Source: Paracoccus yibinensis | GTDB lineage: Bacteria; Pseudomonadota; Alphaproteobacteria; Rhodobacterales; Rhodobacteraceae | Direction of reading: 5' to 3' | NCBI RefSeq assembly: GCF_030846195.1 | Contig: NZ_JAVCWH010000002.1 | Coordinates: 558,001-622,000, forward strand | Length of the DNA stretch: 64,000 bases | Shown: piece by piece, positions 17,437-26,591 of the stretch | Layout: each line of letters begins with the position of its first letter | How positions within the stretch are numbered: position 1 is the first letter of the stretch | Notes under the pieces: model-generated | Database searches by the model: none | Told to the model about the DNA's origin: nothing | The model's input: only the letters and a program-made list of their open reading frames with translations | Program-made: the position numbers and the translations under genes

Positions 17437-18419
17437 AGGGATGGCCCGTCACCCTGTCGGTGCTTGCCGGGGCGTTGCTTGTGGCATCCCTGCTGACAGG
17501 CCCGGCTGGCCTGCCGCCGGCGGATGCTCTGATCGCGCTGGCTTTCGGGGGTGACGGACCGATGCCCATCGTCATGCGGGAAATCCGCCTGCCCCGCGCG
17601 ATCCTGGGGCTTGTCATTGGGGCGGGCCTGGGCCTGACCGGGGCCGCGCTGCAAGGCTATCTGCGCAATCCGCTGGCCGAGCCGGGACTGATCGGCATCT
17701 CCGGCATGGCCGCCCTGGGCGCCGTGATCGCGATCCAGACCGGGCTGTCGTTGGTGGCGATGTCGGCGCTGCCCCTGGCTGCCATGGCCGGGGCGGCGGT
17801 CGGGGTGGCATTGCTGGTGGCCTTGGCGGGTCCGCGCGGCGGGTCCGTGACGCTGATCCTGGCAGGGGTCGCCATCTCGGCCCTGGCGGGCGCGGGCACC
17901 GCCCTTGTGCTGAACCTGTCGCCCAATCCCTATGCCGCGAACGAGATCGTCTTCTGGCTGATGGGATCGCTTGCCGACAAGTCCATGCTGCATGTCTGGC
18001 TGGCGCTGCCGCCCATGATGCTGGGCGCCGCGCTGATCCTGTCGGCCCGCCGCGCCCTCGACGCGCTGACGCTGGGCGAGGCTGCCGCCCAGACCTTGGG
18101 CATATCGGGAACCGCGCTGCGCTGGCACCTGATCGCGGGGACCGCCCTGATCGTCGGACCGGCGACGGCGGTGGCGGGCGCCATCGGCTTCGTGGGGCTG
18201 GTGATCCCGCATATCCTGCGCCCCCTGGTGGGCGCGCGTCCGTCCGCCCTGCTGCCCGCTTCGGCCCTGGGCGGGGCGGCGCTGCTGCTTGCGGCCGACG
18301 TTGCGGTGCGGTTGATCGTGCCCGACCGCGACCTGAAACTGGGGGTGCTGACCGCCATCGTCGGCGCGCCCCTGTTCCTGCACCTGATCTGGAAAACCCG
18401 CAGCGGGGGGCGCGTCTGA
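17433..18419 (+). CDS. btuC: cobalamin ABC transporter permease (FecCD family)
   Basis: 328-residue inner-membrane permease with about ten helices. The FecCD signatures are RLPRAILGLVIGAGLGLTGA and NPLAEPGLIGISGMAALGA near the N-terminus and GAIGFVGLVIPHILRPLVG in the ATPase-contact loop. ATG 17433 overlaps the btuF stop as ATGA, and the stop overlaps btuD as TGATG, so the three genes are translationally coupled. Confidence 0.93.
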   Translation: MKGWPVTLSVLAGALLVASLLTGPAGLPPADALIALAFGGDGPMPIVMREIRLPRAILGLVIGAGLGLTGAALQGYLRNPLAEPGLIGISGMAALGAVIAIQTGLSLVAMSALPLAAMAGAAVGVALLVALAGPRGGSVTLILAGVAISALAGAGTALVLNLSPNPYAANEIVFWLMGSLADKSMLHVWLALPPMMLGAALILSARRALDALTLGEAAAQTLGISGTALRWHLIAGTALIVGPATAVAGAIGFVGLVIPHILRPLVGARPSALLPASALGGAALLLAADVAVRLIVPDRDLKLGVLTAIVGAPLFLHLIWKTRSGGRV

Positions 18420-19156
18420 TGGTCCTGCGGCTGTCCGGCCTTTCCGTCACCCGCCGCCGCCGACCGGTGCTGCACGGCGTCAACCTGACGGTTTGTGGCG
18501 GCGAATTCGTGGGAGTGATCGGTCCCAACGGCGCGGGCAAGTCGTCCCTGATGGAGGCTGCGCTTGGTCTGATCCCCTTCACCGGCGCCTCGACCCTGGC
18601 CGCGATGCCCGCCGACAGGCGCGCGCGTCATGCGGCCTATCTGCCGCAGTCGCGCGAAATCGCCTGGCCCGTCAGTGTGGAAGATCTGGTGGCCCTGGGA
18701 CGCATCCCCTGGCCCGGCGGGGGGCGCAGCGACGAAGACCGCGCAGCCATCGACGCCGCCATCGCCCGCATGGGGCTGGAGGCGTTTCGCAAGCGCACCG
18801 CCCTTCGGCTGTCGGGGGGCGAACAGAACCGCGCCCTGATCGCACGGGCGCTTGCGCAGGACACGCCCATGCTGATCGCGGACGAACCCATCGCCGGCCT
18901 TGACCCGGCGCAGCAGCTGACCTGCCTGCGCCTGTTCCGCGACCTCGCATCGGAAGGGCGGACGGTGCTGGCATCAATCCACGACCTGGGGCTTGCGGCG
19001 CGGTTCTGCACGCGGCTGGTGCTGCTGTCCGGTGGGCATGTTCTGGCAGACGGTCCCGCCGATGCAGTGTTGGGCGACGACCTGCTGCGCCGCGCCTTCG
19101 GCATCACCGCGCGCCGCGTGGAAACCCCCGACGGTCCGGCGATCCTGCCGGTCTAG
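18419..19156 (+). CDS. btuD: cobalamin ABC transporter ATPase
   Basis: 245-residue ATP-binding subunit that powers BtuC. Walker A GPNGAGKSS, signature LSGGEQNRALIARALAQ, Walker B MLIADEPIAGLDP and the H-loop SIHDLGLAARF are all present. Shares TGATG with btuC. Its TAG stop overlaps the stop of the convergent ParA-like gene in the tetranucleotide CTAG (19153-19156), so no terminator separates them. Confidence 0.93.
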   Translation: MVLRLSGLSVTRRRRPVLHGVNLTVCGGEFVGVIGPNGAGKSSLMEAALGLIPFTGASTLAAMPADRRARHAAYLPQSREIAWPVSVEDLVALGRIPWPGGGRSDEDRAAIDAAIARMGLEAFRKRTALRLSGGEQNRALIARALAQDTPMLIADEPIAGLDPAQQLTCLRLFRDLASEGRTVLASIHDLGLAARFCTRLVLLSGGHVLADGPADAVLGDDLLRRAFGITARRVETPDGPAILPV

Positions 19157-19788
19157 GCCATCGCCGCCAGAACCTCATCCGTCAGGGCCGCGATCTCGTT
19201 TCGCGCGGGACCGCTGTTGGCACGCTCCAGGGCGGCTGTCCCCTGGCCCAGCGTCTCGGCATAAAGCACCCGGTTGGCGACCTGCGTTTCCGCCACATCC
19301 GCCCCCAGGTCGGCGGCCTTCTGGGCGACCTCGGCCGACAGCCGCGTATTGGGACGCACCCGGTTCATCACCACCAGCACCGGCGCCTTTTCGCGCCTCG
19401 CCAGATCCAGCACCCCTTCGGTCGCCCACAGATCGACATGGCTCGTGGCGACCGGCACCAGCACCAGGTCGGCCACCCGCAGCGCCGGGCGCAGGTCGCT
19501 GTCGATCTTGGGCGGCGTGTCGATGATCACGAAATCGAACCGCTTCTTGAGCTTTTCGGATTCATAGCTGGCCCCCCAGGCGGACGAGGTGGAGAAATCC
19601 ATCGCCTCATCCTCGCCCCGCGTCTGCATCCGTTCGATGAACCAGCGGCCCAGGCTGCCCTGCGGATCGGTGTCGATCAGGGCCACGGAATGGCCCCGGC
19701 CATGCAGGCTGACAGCCAGGTTGACAGCCAGCGTCGTCTTGCCCGATCCACCCTTCTGCTGCGCGACCGTGATGATCCTGCCTGCCAT
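19153..19788 (-). CDS. ParA-family ATPase (orphan)
   Basis: 211-residue deviant-Walker-A ATPase (QQKGGSGKTT at residues about 10-19, DTDPQGS, FVIIDTPP). It is shorter than chromosomal ParA, lacks an N-terminal DNA-binding region and has no ParB beside it, so it resembles the MinD/ParC-like ATPases that position protein cargo such as chemoreceptor clusters or storage granules. Cargo unknown. It is convergent with btuD, sharing the CTAG stop overlap. Confidence 0.85.
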   Translation of the reverse strand: MAGRIITVAQQKGGSGKTTLAVNLAVSLHGRGHSVALIDTDPQGSLGRWFIERMQTRGEDEAMDFSTSSAWGASYESEKLKKRFDFVIIDTPPKIDSDLRPALRVADLVLVPVATSHVDLWATEGVLDLARREKAPVLVVMNRVRPNTRLSAEVAQKAADLGADVAETQVANRVLYAETLGQGTAALERANSGPARNEIAALTDEVLAAMA

Positions 19789-19849
19789 CGCCCTCTCCTG
19801 CCCTCGGGGTTGACGGAAGGTTAGCGGTCAGGCGCTGCCATTGCACGGG

Positions 19850-20191
19850 TTATTTCGCAGTCGCAGCATCGGTGTCGAAGACCGCTTGCACTTCGTACAT
19901 CACCGGCTCGAAACTCTTGCACATGCTGTTGATGTCGCGGTTCCTGCGCCGCATCTCGTCGCTGCGCAGCATGGCTTGGTAATCATTGCGATCGCGCCAT
20001 TGCGAATAGGTCGCGATGCGGGTCTGCGCGTCGTTCAGATGAATCGCCCCCGACACGAAGCCCGGCTGGCGGCGGATCACCTGGTCCCAGGCCTCGGTCA
20101 GCAGATCCAGCACGTCATGGGCACTGCCGGGCGTCACCTCGAAGGTGGTGATGACGGTCTGTCCATCGAAATCGGGGCGGATGTCGGGCAT
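19850..20191 (-). CDS. antibiotic-biosynthesis-monooxygenase-like protein
   Basis: 113 residues with an ABM-type ferredoxin-like fold: TVITTFEVTPGSAHDVLDLL, RRQPGFVSGAIHLN, and IATYSQWRDRNDYQAMLRS, the classical ABM strand-helix pattern. ATG 20191 with GGAGACG upstream. Proteins of this kind are small dimeric oxygenases or stress proteins with varied substrates; none is indicated here. Confidence 0.75.
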   Translation of the reverse strand: MPDIRPDFDGQTVITTFEVTPGSAHDVLDLLTEAWDQVIRRQPGFVSGAIHLNDAQTRIATYSQWRDRNDYQAMLRSDEMRRRNRDINSMCKSFEPVMYEVQAVFDTDAATAK

Positions 20192-20313
20192 GGCTGGCGT
20201 CTCCTGTCGCTTGCGAGGCCAGCCTAAGGCCGAATCGCGCCGCGCGCCAAGCGCCAGCCATTGCCGCGCGCGCCGGGATGTGCATGGTCGGGGCAAGATT
20301 GAAGGAGAAGCGG

Positions 20314-21354
20314 ATGATCCCGGTATTCGACGGCCACAACGATTTCCTGCAACGCGTCGTGACGGGGGGCACCGGGGTCTGGCTGGACGGTGATGGCACG
20401 GGTCATCTGGACCTGCCGCGCGCGCGGGCAGGCGGGATGATCGGCGGGTTCTTCGCGATCTGGATCCCCTCGCCCCAGGGGCCGAACGACGCCGCCGCGG
20501 TGGCCTTGATGGAAAACCCGCCCTTTGCCATGCCCCTGCCCGAACAGATCCCCTTTGTCCAGGCCCTGCCCCATGCCTTCGCCCAAGCCGCCGCGCTGAA
20601 GGCGCTGGAACGGACCGGCACGCTGGACATCGTCACCACCGCGCGCGGCATCCGCGAAACCGTGGCCGCAGGCCGCATTGCCGCGATCATGCATATGGAG
20701 GGGGCCGAGGCGATTTCCGACATGGATGCCCTGCATCTGTGGCACGCGGCGGGGCTGCGGTCCCTGGGACCGGTCTGGTCACGCCCTACTGCTTATGGCC
20801 ACGGCGTGCCTTTCGCCTTTCCCTCGTCGCCCGACACGGGGGACGGGCTGACGGATGCAGGCCGCACCCTGGTCCGCGAATGCAACGGCCTGCGGATCAT
20901 GCTGGATTTGTCGCACCTGAACGAGGCGGGCTTCAACGACGTCGCCGCCCTGTCCACCGCGCCGCTGGTCGCCAGCCACAGCTGCGTGCACGGCGTCAGC
21001 AGAAGCAGCCGCAACCTGACCGATCGGCAGTTGCAGGTGATCGCAGACAGCCGCGGGCTGGTTGGTCTGAACTTCGCCTCAAGTTTTCTGCGGGAAGACG
21101 GGCGCCGCCTGCCACTGGAAGGCTTCGATACGATGTTGCGCCATCTGGATCGCCTGCTGGCGATCCTGGGCGAGGATGGGGTGGCCCTAGGATCCGACTT
21201 CGACGGTGCTTTGATGCCGCGCGACCTGCCGGATGCCGCCGCCCTTCCCGCCCTGCTGGCCCAAATGGAAGCGCATGGCTATGGCGAGGCCTTGATCCGC
21301 AAGATCGCCAGCGAAAACTGGATCAACCTGCTGGAACGCACCTGGGGGGAATAA
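20314..21354 (+). CDS. membrane dipeptidase homologue (M19), cytosolic form
   Basis: 346-residue zinc dipeptidase without a signal peptide, unlike the paralogue at 4430. Motifs in order: DGHNDFLQR (His and Asp metal ligands), MEGAEAISD (bridging Glu), DLSHLNEAGF (His), ASHS (His) and GSDFDG. Start at ATG 20314 with AAGGAG 8 nt upstream; an earlier frame to 20278 lacks support. It could cleave dipeptides or D-amino-acid-containing dipeptides. Confidence 0.93.
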   Translation: MIPVFDGHNDFLQRVVTGGTGVWLDGDGTGHLDLPRARAGGMIGGFFAIWIPSPQGPNDAAAVALMENPPFAMPLPEQIPFVQALPHAFAQAAALKALERTGTLDIVTTARGIRETVAAGRIAAIMHMEGAEAISDMDALHLWHAAGLRSLGPVWSRPTAYGHGVPFAFPSSPDTGDGLTDAGRTLVRECNGLRIMLDLSHLNEAGFNDVAALSTAPLVASHSCVHGVSRSSRNLTDRQLQVIADSRGLVGLNFASSFLREDGRRLPLEGFDTMLRHLDRLLAILGEDGVALGSDFDGALMPRDLPDAAALPALLAQMEAHGYGEALIRKIASENWINLLERTWGE

Positions 21355-21364
21355 CCCCCTTCAT

Positions 21365-21417
21365 TCATTCTGGCCCAAATATCCTGCAGGGGGTCCGGGG
21401 GACGCAAAGTCCCCCGG
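21365..21417 (-). repeat. Intergenic hairpin-GGATATTT element, copy D
   Basis: Read on the minus strand after the RodZ-like gene stop: a 9-bp stem CCGGGGGAC/GTCCCCCGG (21395-21403 with 21409-21417), then CCCCCTGCA, GGATATTT (21377-21384) and GGGCCAGAATGA. Same order as copies A-C. Lies between the convergent stops of the dipeptidase and the RodZ-like gene and could terminate both. Confidence 0.7.
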
Positions 21418-21430
21418 CGATCGCGGGACG

Positions 21431-22693
21431 CTATTCCGTTGTCGTCTGCCCATCGGTGACGGGCGTTGCCTGCGCCACGGCGATCAGCTGCGCCAGTTCG
21501 GGGTCGGCAGTCAGATCGGCCAGGGCAAAGCTGCCCGTCACCTCCTCGGGCGACAGCTTGATGTTCTTGACCACCTGCGGACCGGGCGCCGCCGGACCAT
21601 AAGTCTGGCCGTTGACCGCGAAATAAACGGCGCCCGAATTGCCCGTGCGCAGCAGGGGCGGCTCCTCCAGGGCAGGCAGCGTGAAGCGTTCGCCTGCATC
21701 CATGATCTTTTCCAGCAGAACCGTCCCGTCGGCCGAAGTCACGCGCACCCAGGCGGGCCGCGCCGTCAGAAGCTCCAGGGCCGGGGCGTCGGGCGCGACG
21801 GTGATCGCGGCAGTGGCCTCTGCCGGCATGGGCGGACCGAATTCGACCGCTCCGGCTTCGGCCAGGGCGCGCTGGATGGCGGTGGCCGTTTCGGGACCGG
21901 CCTGGGCCTGATCCGTCGGGGCAGGCACCGATGTCAGGCCAGGGTCGATGGCGGCGATGGGACCGTCGCGCGCGGTCAGAACCGGCGCTTCCAGGATCTG
22001 CGGGCGATAGAGCCTGTCCAACCCCTCGGGCTGCGGCAGAGCCTGCGCCAGGTTCGTGGTATCGGAGAGATCCAGCGCGGGTTCGGCCATGCCCGCACCC
22101 TCGACCGGATCAAGCGCGGTCACGACGCCCGGCGCGTTCTCGCCCGGGGTCAGCGTCACGCGCTGCACCTCCTGCAGGACGGCCCAGCCGCCATAGCCCA
22201 GACCGCAGACAAGCGCGACCAGCACCAGCAATGCGCCGATCGCACGCGGTTCGATGTCGGACCAGAAGCTTTCCTGCTGGGGAATGAACAACGCCTTCGG
22301 ATTGGCCAGCGCCTCGACCGGATCCGAGGGCCGCTTCAGCGGCTTCGGGCCCGCCGCCGCCTGTGCCATGCCATGCGTGGGCTGGAAGCCCGATTCAAGG
22401 CAGAAGCGCCGAAAGGTCCAGTCGGGATCCATTCCCAGATACCGGGCATAGGACCGGACATACCCTGAAACGAAGCTGGGCGCGTCAAAGGCGGTGATGT
22501 CGCAATTCTCGATCGCGGCAACGTAAGAGGCACGGATGCGCAATTCCCGCTGCACATCCAGCAGCGACTTGCCCAAAGTCGCCCGTTCGCCCCGCATGAT
22601 ATCGCCAAGGCGCGTGTCATCGTCGAGGAAATGATGCACTTCCTCCACCTGCGAAATCTCCTCTGCCGGGTTCTCAGCCCGCAGCCTGCTCAT
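21431..22693 (-). CDS. RodZ-like helix-turn-helix membrane protein (DUF4115)
   Basis: 420 residues. A cytoplasmic Xre-type helix-turn-helix (residues about 28-95, GERATLGKSLLDVQRELRI and SFVSGYVRSYARYLG) is followed by one transmembrane helix (about 150-173, AIGALLVLVALVCGLGYGG), a long Pro/Ala-rich periplasmic linker and a C-terminal DUF4115 beta domain (AWVRVTSADGTVLLEKIM). This architecture is that of RodZ, which links MreB to the cell wall in rods. In coccoid alphaproteobacteria its role may differ. Encoded downstream of hemA on the same strand. Confidence 0.88.
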   Translation of the reverse strand: MSRLRAENPAEEISQVEEVHHFLDDDTRLGDIMRGERATLGKSLLDVQRELRIRASYVAAIENCDITAFDAPSFVSGYVRSYARYLGMDPDWTFRRFCLESGFQPTHGMAQAAAGPKPLKRPSDPVEALANPKALFIPQQESFWSDIEPRAIGALLVLVALVCGLGYGGWAVLQEVQRVTLTPGENAPGVVTALDPVEGAGMAEPALDLSDTTNLAQALPQPEGLDRLYRPQILEAPVLTARDGPIAAIDPGLTSVPAPTDQAQAGPETATAIQRALAEAGAVEFGPPMPAEATAAITVAPDAPALELLTARPAWVRVTSADGTVLLEKIMDAGERFTLPALEEPPLLRTGNSGAVYFAVNGQTYGPAAPGPQVVKNIKLSPEEVTGSFALADLTADPELAQLIAVAQATPVTDGQTTTE

Positions 22694-22804
22694 CTTCTGT
22701 CCGCCTCATCGCCCGCTGCCAGAGATCGCCCGAATCGGACGATATCTTTTGTTCTTTAACGCGAGCTTATCACGCAGGCGAGAGCAGTTCACTCGTGGAA
22801 TGCG

Positions 22805-24034
22805 TTACGCGCTCATTTCCTGTCGGTTGAGTGCGCAATGTGACCACAACCTGTCCATCGCCTTGACCAGATGGTCGATCTGGCGCGGCGCATGGACCGG
22901 AGACGGCGTGAAACGCAGCCGTTCCGTGCCGCGCGGCACGGTCGGGAAATTGATCGGCTGGACATAGATGCCATAGTCGCGCAGCAGCATGTCCGACAGC
23001 ATCTTGCAGTGGACCGGATGGCCCACATGGACCGGAACGATGTGGCTGCCGTGGTCGATGATCGGCATCCCCAGCGACTTCAGCCGCATCTTCAGGATCC
23101 GCGCATGAAGCTGCTGGGCATCGCGCAGGTGCTGGCCTTCCGCCCCCTTCAGGAACCGGATCGAGGCCGCCGCCCCGGCCGCCACTGCGGGCGGCAGAGA
23201 GGTCGTGAAGATGAAGCCCGGCGCATAGGACCGGATCGCGTCCACCATCTTGGCGCTTGCCGCGATATAGCCGCCGAAGACACCGAAGGCCTTGCCCAGC
23301 GTTCCGTTGAAGATGTCGATGCGGTCCATCAGCCCGTCGCGTTCGGCCACGCCGCCGCCGCGCGGACCATACATGCCGACTGCATGAACCTCGTCCAGAT
23401 AGGTCAGGGCGTTGAATTCGTCCGCCAGGTCGCAGATTGCCTTGATCGGCCCGAAGTCGCCGTCCATCGAATAGATGGATTCGAACGCGATCAGCTTGGG
23501 CAGGCTGGGGTCGTCAGCTTCCAGCAACTGCCGCAGATGGACCAGGTCGTTGTGGCGGAAGATGCGCTTGGCGCCCTCGAATCGCTTGATCCCCTCGATC
23601 ATCGACGCGTGGTTCAGCTCGTCCGAATAGATGATCAGGCCGGGGAACAGCTTGCGCAGCGTGGAAAGCGTCGCGTCGTTGGCGATATAGGCGCTGGAAA
23701 AGACCAACGCGGCTTCCTTGCCGTGCAGGTCGGCCAGCTCGGCCTCAAGCCGCTTGTGATAGACGGTGGTGCCGGAGATGTTGCGCGTGCCGCCCGAACC
23801 GGCGCCCACGGCGTCCAGGGCCTCGTGCATCGCCGCCAGCACCACGGGATGCTGGCCCATCCCCAGGTAATCGTTGCCGCACCAGACGGTGATGTCCTGT
23901 TTCTCGCCATCGGGGCGCGTCCAGATGGCTTGGGGAAACTGGCCCTTCACCCGCTCGATGTCGATGAAGGTGCGATAGCGCCCTTCCTCGTGCAGCCGAC
24001 CGATAGCCTGGTCCAGGGCGGCATCATAATTCAT
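22805..24034 (-). CDS. hemA: 5-aminolevulinate synthase
   Basis: PLP enzyme that condenses succinyl-CoA and glycine to 5-aminolevulinate, the first step of tetrapyrrole synthesis by the alphaproteobacterial C4 route. 409 residues from [14 protein letters not shown] lysine Lys248 in [26 protein letters not shown] and [11 protein letters not shown] are diagnostic. ATG 24034 is chosen from family N-termini. An FNR-type box at 24098-24111 suggests oxygen regulation, known for hemA in Rhodobacter. Its product also feeds cobalamin and haem supply for the cytochromes encoded here. Confidence 0.97.
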   Translation of the reverse strand: MNYDAALDQAIGRLHEEGRYRTFIDIERVKGQFPQAIWTRPDGEKQDITVWCGNDYLGMGQHPVVLAAMHEALDAVGAGSGGTRNISGTTVYHKRLEAELADLHGKEAALVFSSAYIANDATLSTLRKLFPGLIIYSDELNHASMIEGIKRFEGAKRIFRHNDLVHLRQLLEADDPSLPKLIAFESIYSMDGDFGPIKAICDLADEFNALTYLDEVHAVGMYGPRGGGVAERDGLMDRIDIFNGTLGKAFGVFGGYIAASAKMVDAIRSYAPGFIFTTSLPPAVAAGAAASIRFLKGAEGQHLRDAQQLHARILKMRLKSLGMPIIDHGSHIVPVHVGHPVHCKMLSDMLLRDYGIYVQPINFPTVPRGTERLRFTPSPVHAPRQIDHLVKAMDRLWSHCALNRQEMSA

Positions 24035-24097
24035 TGCGGGCGTTCCCTTGCATAGCTGGCTGGGGGCAATCATTGTCAGATCGCGCGCGGTCTGACG

Positions 24098-24111
24098 TTG
24101 ATACATGTCAA
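24098..24111. promoter_or_regulatory. FNR-type binding site upstream of hemA
   Basis: TTGATACATGTCAA matches the FNR consensus TTGAT-N4-ATCAA with one mismatch, 64 nt before the hemA start and 90 nt before the divergent M20 peptidase gene. FNR homologues control hemA in related photosynthetic species. Confidence 0.6.
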
Positions 24112-24201
24112 ATGCCGCGAATGACAGGTTAAAATTGTCGCATGTGGACCAAAGGACCATTGTGAATACTTAGAAAACGACTCGGAAAGACAAAGGACGA
24201 C

Positions 24202-25587
24202 ATGGCACAGCATACCACATTGGACGCGATCTTGCACCGGCTGGATGAGGGACTGGATGCGGCCCTGGGCCGGCTGGCAGAGCTTCTGCGCATTCCCTCG
24301 GTTTCGACGGATCCCGCCCATGCGGCCGATGTCCGGGCCGCCGCCGCGTGGTTGCGGGACGAACTGGCAGGGATCGGATTCCACGCCGAAATCCGCGACA
24401 CGCCGGGGCATCCGATGGTGGTCGCCCGGTCGCAGCCGGGCGGTGCGCGGCCCCTGCTGTTCTATGGCCATTACGACGTGCAGCCGGTCGATCCCCTGTC
24501 GCTTTGGGACCACCCGCCCTTCGACCCGCAGGTCGAGGAAACCCCTGCGGGCCGCGTCATCCGCGCCCGAGGCGCATCGGACGACAAGGGCCAGCTGATG
24601 ACCTTTGTCGAGGCCTTCCGCGCCTGGCGCGAGGTCCATGGCGAGTTGCCCAGCGACCTGATCCTGCTGCTGGAGGGAGAGGAAGAGTCCGGCTCCCCTT
24701 CCCTGCGCCCCTTCCTGCACGAGAATGCCGATGAATTGCGGGCATCCCTGGCGCTGATCTGCGACACCGAACTGTTCGGCGGCACCCGGCCCGCCATCGT
24801 CACGCAGCTTCGCGGGTTGGTGGGCGAGGAGGTCGTGATCCGCGGCGCGGACCGTGACCTGCATTCCGGCCTGTTCGGCGGGCTGGCGGCCAATCCGGTC
24901 ATGGTGCTCGCGCAAGCCCTGGCGGCGCTGAAGGACGCGGATGGCCGCGTCACCCTGCCCGGCTTCTATGACGGCGTGGATGAGCTGACGCCAGAACTGC
25001 GCCGTGACTGGGAATCGCTGGGCTTCGATGCGGGCGCGATGCTGGGCCGCGTGGGCCTGTCGGACCCCATCGGCGAAAAGGGCCGGATGCCGGTCGAGAT
25101 GGCCTGGAACCGTCCCACGGCGGAAATCAACGGCATCACCGGCGGCTATACAGGCGAGGGCTTCAAGACCGTGCTTCCGGCCGAGGCCCGCGCCAAGGTC
25201 AGCTTCCGCCTGACCGGCCGACAGGATCCGGCCCGCATCCGCGCAGACTTCCGCGACCATGTCCACCGCTTCCTGCCGCCCGATTGCACGGTCGAGTTCC
25301 ACGAACACGGCGGCAGCCCGGCCAGCGTCATGGACACCCGCGACCCGGCCTTTGCTGCCGCCCGCCAGGCGCTTGGCGACGAATGGGGGCAAGAGGCCGC
25401 CTTCATCGGCAGCGGCGGATCCATCCCGATCGCGGGCGATTTCAAGACGATCCTGAGCATGGATTCGATGCTGATCGGATTCGCGCGCGACGACGACCGC
25501 ATCCACTCCCCGAACGAGAAATACGACGTGCAAAGCTTCGCCAAGGGCGCACGGTCCTGGGCGCGAATCCTTGCCGCGCTGCGATAA
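24202..25587 (+). CDS. M20 family dipeptidase
   Basis: 461-residue di-zinc peptidase of the ArgE/DapE/CNDP group. Metal ligands are visible in YGHYDVQP (His, Asp), RGASDDKG, LEGEEESGS (catalytic Glu plus ligand), the dimerisation domain with DLHSGLFGG, and C-terminal NEKYDVQSF. Catalytic features match the cytosolic non-specific dipeptidases rather than DapE. Divergent from hemA. A strong hairpin follows the stop. Confidence 0.93.
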   Translation: MAQHTTLDAILHRLDEGLDAALGRLAELLRIPSVSTDPAHAADVRAAAAWLRDELAGIGFHAEIRDTPGHPMVVARSQPGGARPLLFYGHYDVQPVDPLSLWDHPPFDPQVEETPAGRVIRARGASDDKGQLMTFVEAFRAWREVHGELPSDLILLLEGEEESGSPSLRPFLHENADELRASLALICDTELFGGTRPAIVTQLRGLVGEEVVIRGADRDLHSGLFGGLAANPVMVLAQALAALKDADGRVTLPGFYDGVDELTPELRRDWESLGFDAGAMLGRVGLSDPIGEKGRMPVEMAWNRPTAEINGITGGYTGEGFKTVLPAEARAKVSFRLTGRQDPARIRADFRDHVHRFLPPDCTVEFHEHGGSPASVMDTRDPAFAAARQALGDEWGQEAAFIGSGGSIPIAGDFKTILSMDSMLIGFARDDDRIHSPNEKYDVQSFAKGARSWARILAALR

Positions 25588-25593
25588 GGTAAA

Positions 25594-25612
25594 GGGCGGG
25601 AAAAACCCGCCC
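25594..25612. terminator. hairpin terminator after M20 peptidase
   Basis: GGGCGGG / CCCGCCC 7-bp stem with AAAAA loop, 6 nt after the stop codon. Followed on the plus strand by TCATCTTCTG without a strong T run, so it may work in both directions. Confidence 0.55.
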
Positions 25613-25614
25613 TC

Positions 25615-25672
25615 ATCTTCTGTGTTCAAATATCCTGGGGTGAGGCCCGAAGGGCCGAGGGGCGAAGCCCCT
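25615..25672 (-). repeat. Intergenic hairpin-GGATATTT element, copy C
   Basis: Minus-strand order after the transglycosylase stop: stem AGGGGC/GCCCCT (25658-25672), stem GGCCC/GGGCC (25644-25656), CACCCCA, GGATATTT (25628-25635) and CACAGAAGAT (25615-25624). The tail is identical over 10 nt to copies A and B. Confidence 0.72.
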
Positions 25673-26292
25673 TATGCCTTCGGCTGGCAATAGCTCTGAC
25701 TGCTGGTCCAGGCGGCGATATCCGCGCGCTTGGAGGCATTGCGCAGCGGAGCCCAATCGCGGGCGATGCCGCGCCAGCCGTTGCCGTCATGGGCGACCGC
25801 GTTGTCGCGCGCGACCTGCCGCGACATGATCTTGACCGCGCAGGACATATTATCGCCGCCGTTCTTGATGTTGCCATTGCAGCCATAGTTGCGCCAGGTC
25901 GCTGGCGCGATCTGCATCAGGCCCAGCCATTTCCCGCCGCCGCCGCTGGCCTGCGGGTTGTAGGTGCTTTCATGCTTGGCCACTGCCGACAGCAGCCCCG
26001 CCCAGAACGCCTTGCGCCCGGTGGCGTTCAACTGTTCATAATTGGGGCAGAAGCTGTCGATGTCGCCTGGCACGCGGGACAGGATCGTGACCCCCTCGCG
26101 GTCCAGTGCCGCCAGCGTCGCCTGCGTCCACTGCTCGGACCCGGCTGCCTGTCCCCACCGCATCGGCGGCTTGACGGCAAGCTGCATCTGCTGCGCTTCT
26201 GCCTCGGCCTTGGATTCGGATTGCGGGGTCAGGGTCGACTGGCACGCAGCCAGGAAAGCCAGGGCGGCGAGTGGAAGGAGCGCAGCGCGCAT
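25672..26292 (-). CDS. lytic transglycosylase-like (SLT) lipoprotein
   Basis: 206 residues with a lipoprotein signal (MRAALLPLAALAFLAACQS, lipobox LAAC). The C-terminal half is an SLT/lysozyme-like domain: catalytic Glu in AVAKHESTYNP and the GLMQIAPATW motif, then a four-Cys pattern typical of the Rhodobacteraceae members. It probably cleaves peptidoglycan glycan strands in the periplasm. ATG 26292 is chosen because GAGG lies 5 nt upstream and the signal peptide starts there; ATG 26328 is possible. Confidence 0.85.
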   Translation of the reverse strand: MRAALLPLAALAFLAACQSTLTPQSESKAEAEAQQMQLAVKPPMRWGQAAGSEQWTQATLAALDREGVTILSRVPGDIDSFCPNYEQLNATGRKAFWAGLLSAVAKHESTYNPQASGGGGKWLGLMQIAPATWRNYGCNGNIKNGGDNMSCAVKIMSRQVARDNAVAHDGNGWRGIARDWAPLRNASKRADIAAWTSSQSYCQPKA

Positions 26293-26591
26293 CTGGGCCT
26301 CGGGGGTTGTTTCGCTGAACAACCGCATATCCCGGACGGAAAATCTGGCAAGACAGCAGCAAAATCGTCGGCGACAACACGCCAAGAGGCAGAAGTTCGA
26401 TGGTCGGAAATCCGCCGAAAGGCGCCTTTTGATGTCGGCTGTTAACTCTTTATGGCGAATTTTCCGTCAGATCGGCGATTCGCCGCCGACGGGAACGACG
26501 CGATTTTGGCCTTGCCGCCCCGTGACATCACCCGCGCGCTGACCTAAAAGGCTGCATCTGACATACGCGCCCGACCTATCCGAGGTTCCCG
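26293..26591. other. intergenic gap between transglycosylase and gatB genes
   Basis: 299 nt holding the divergent promoters of the two genes. Composition is more AT-rich near 26440-26475 (TTAACTCTTTATGGCGAATTTTCC) and there is a GGCGATTCGCC palindrome near 26472. No reading frame with a convincing SD and no RNA gene was recognised. Confidence 0.5.
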
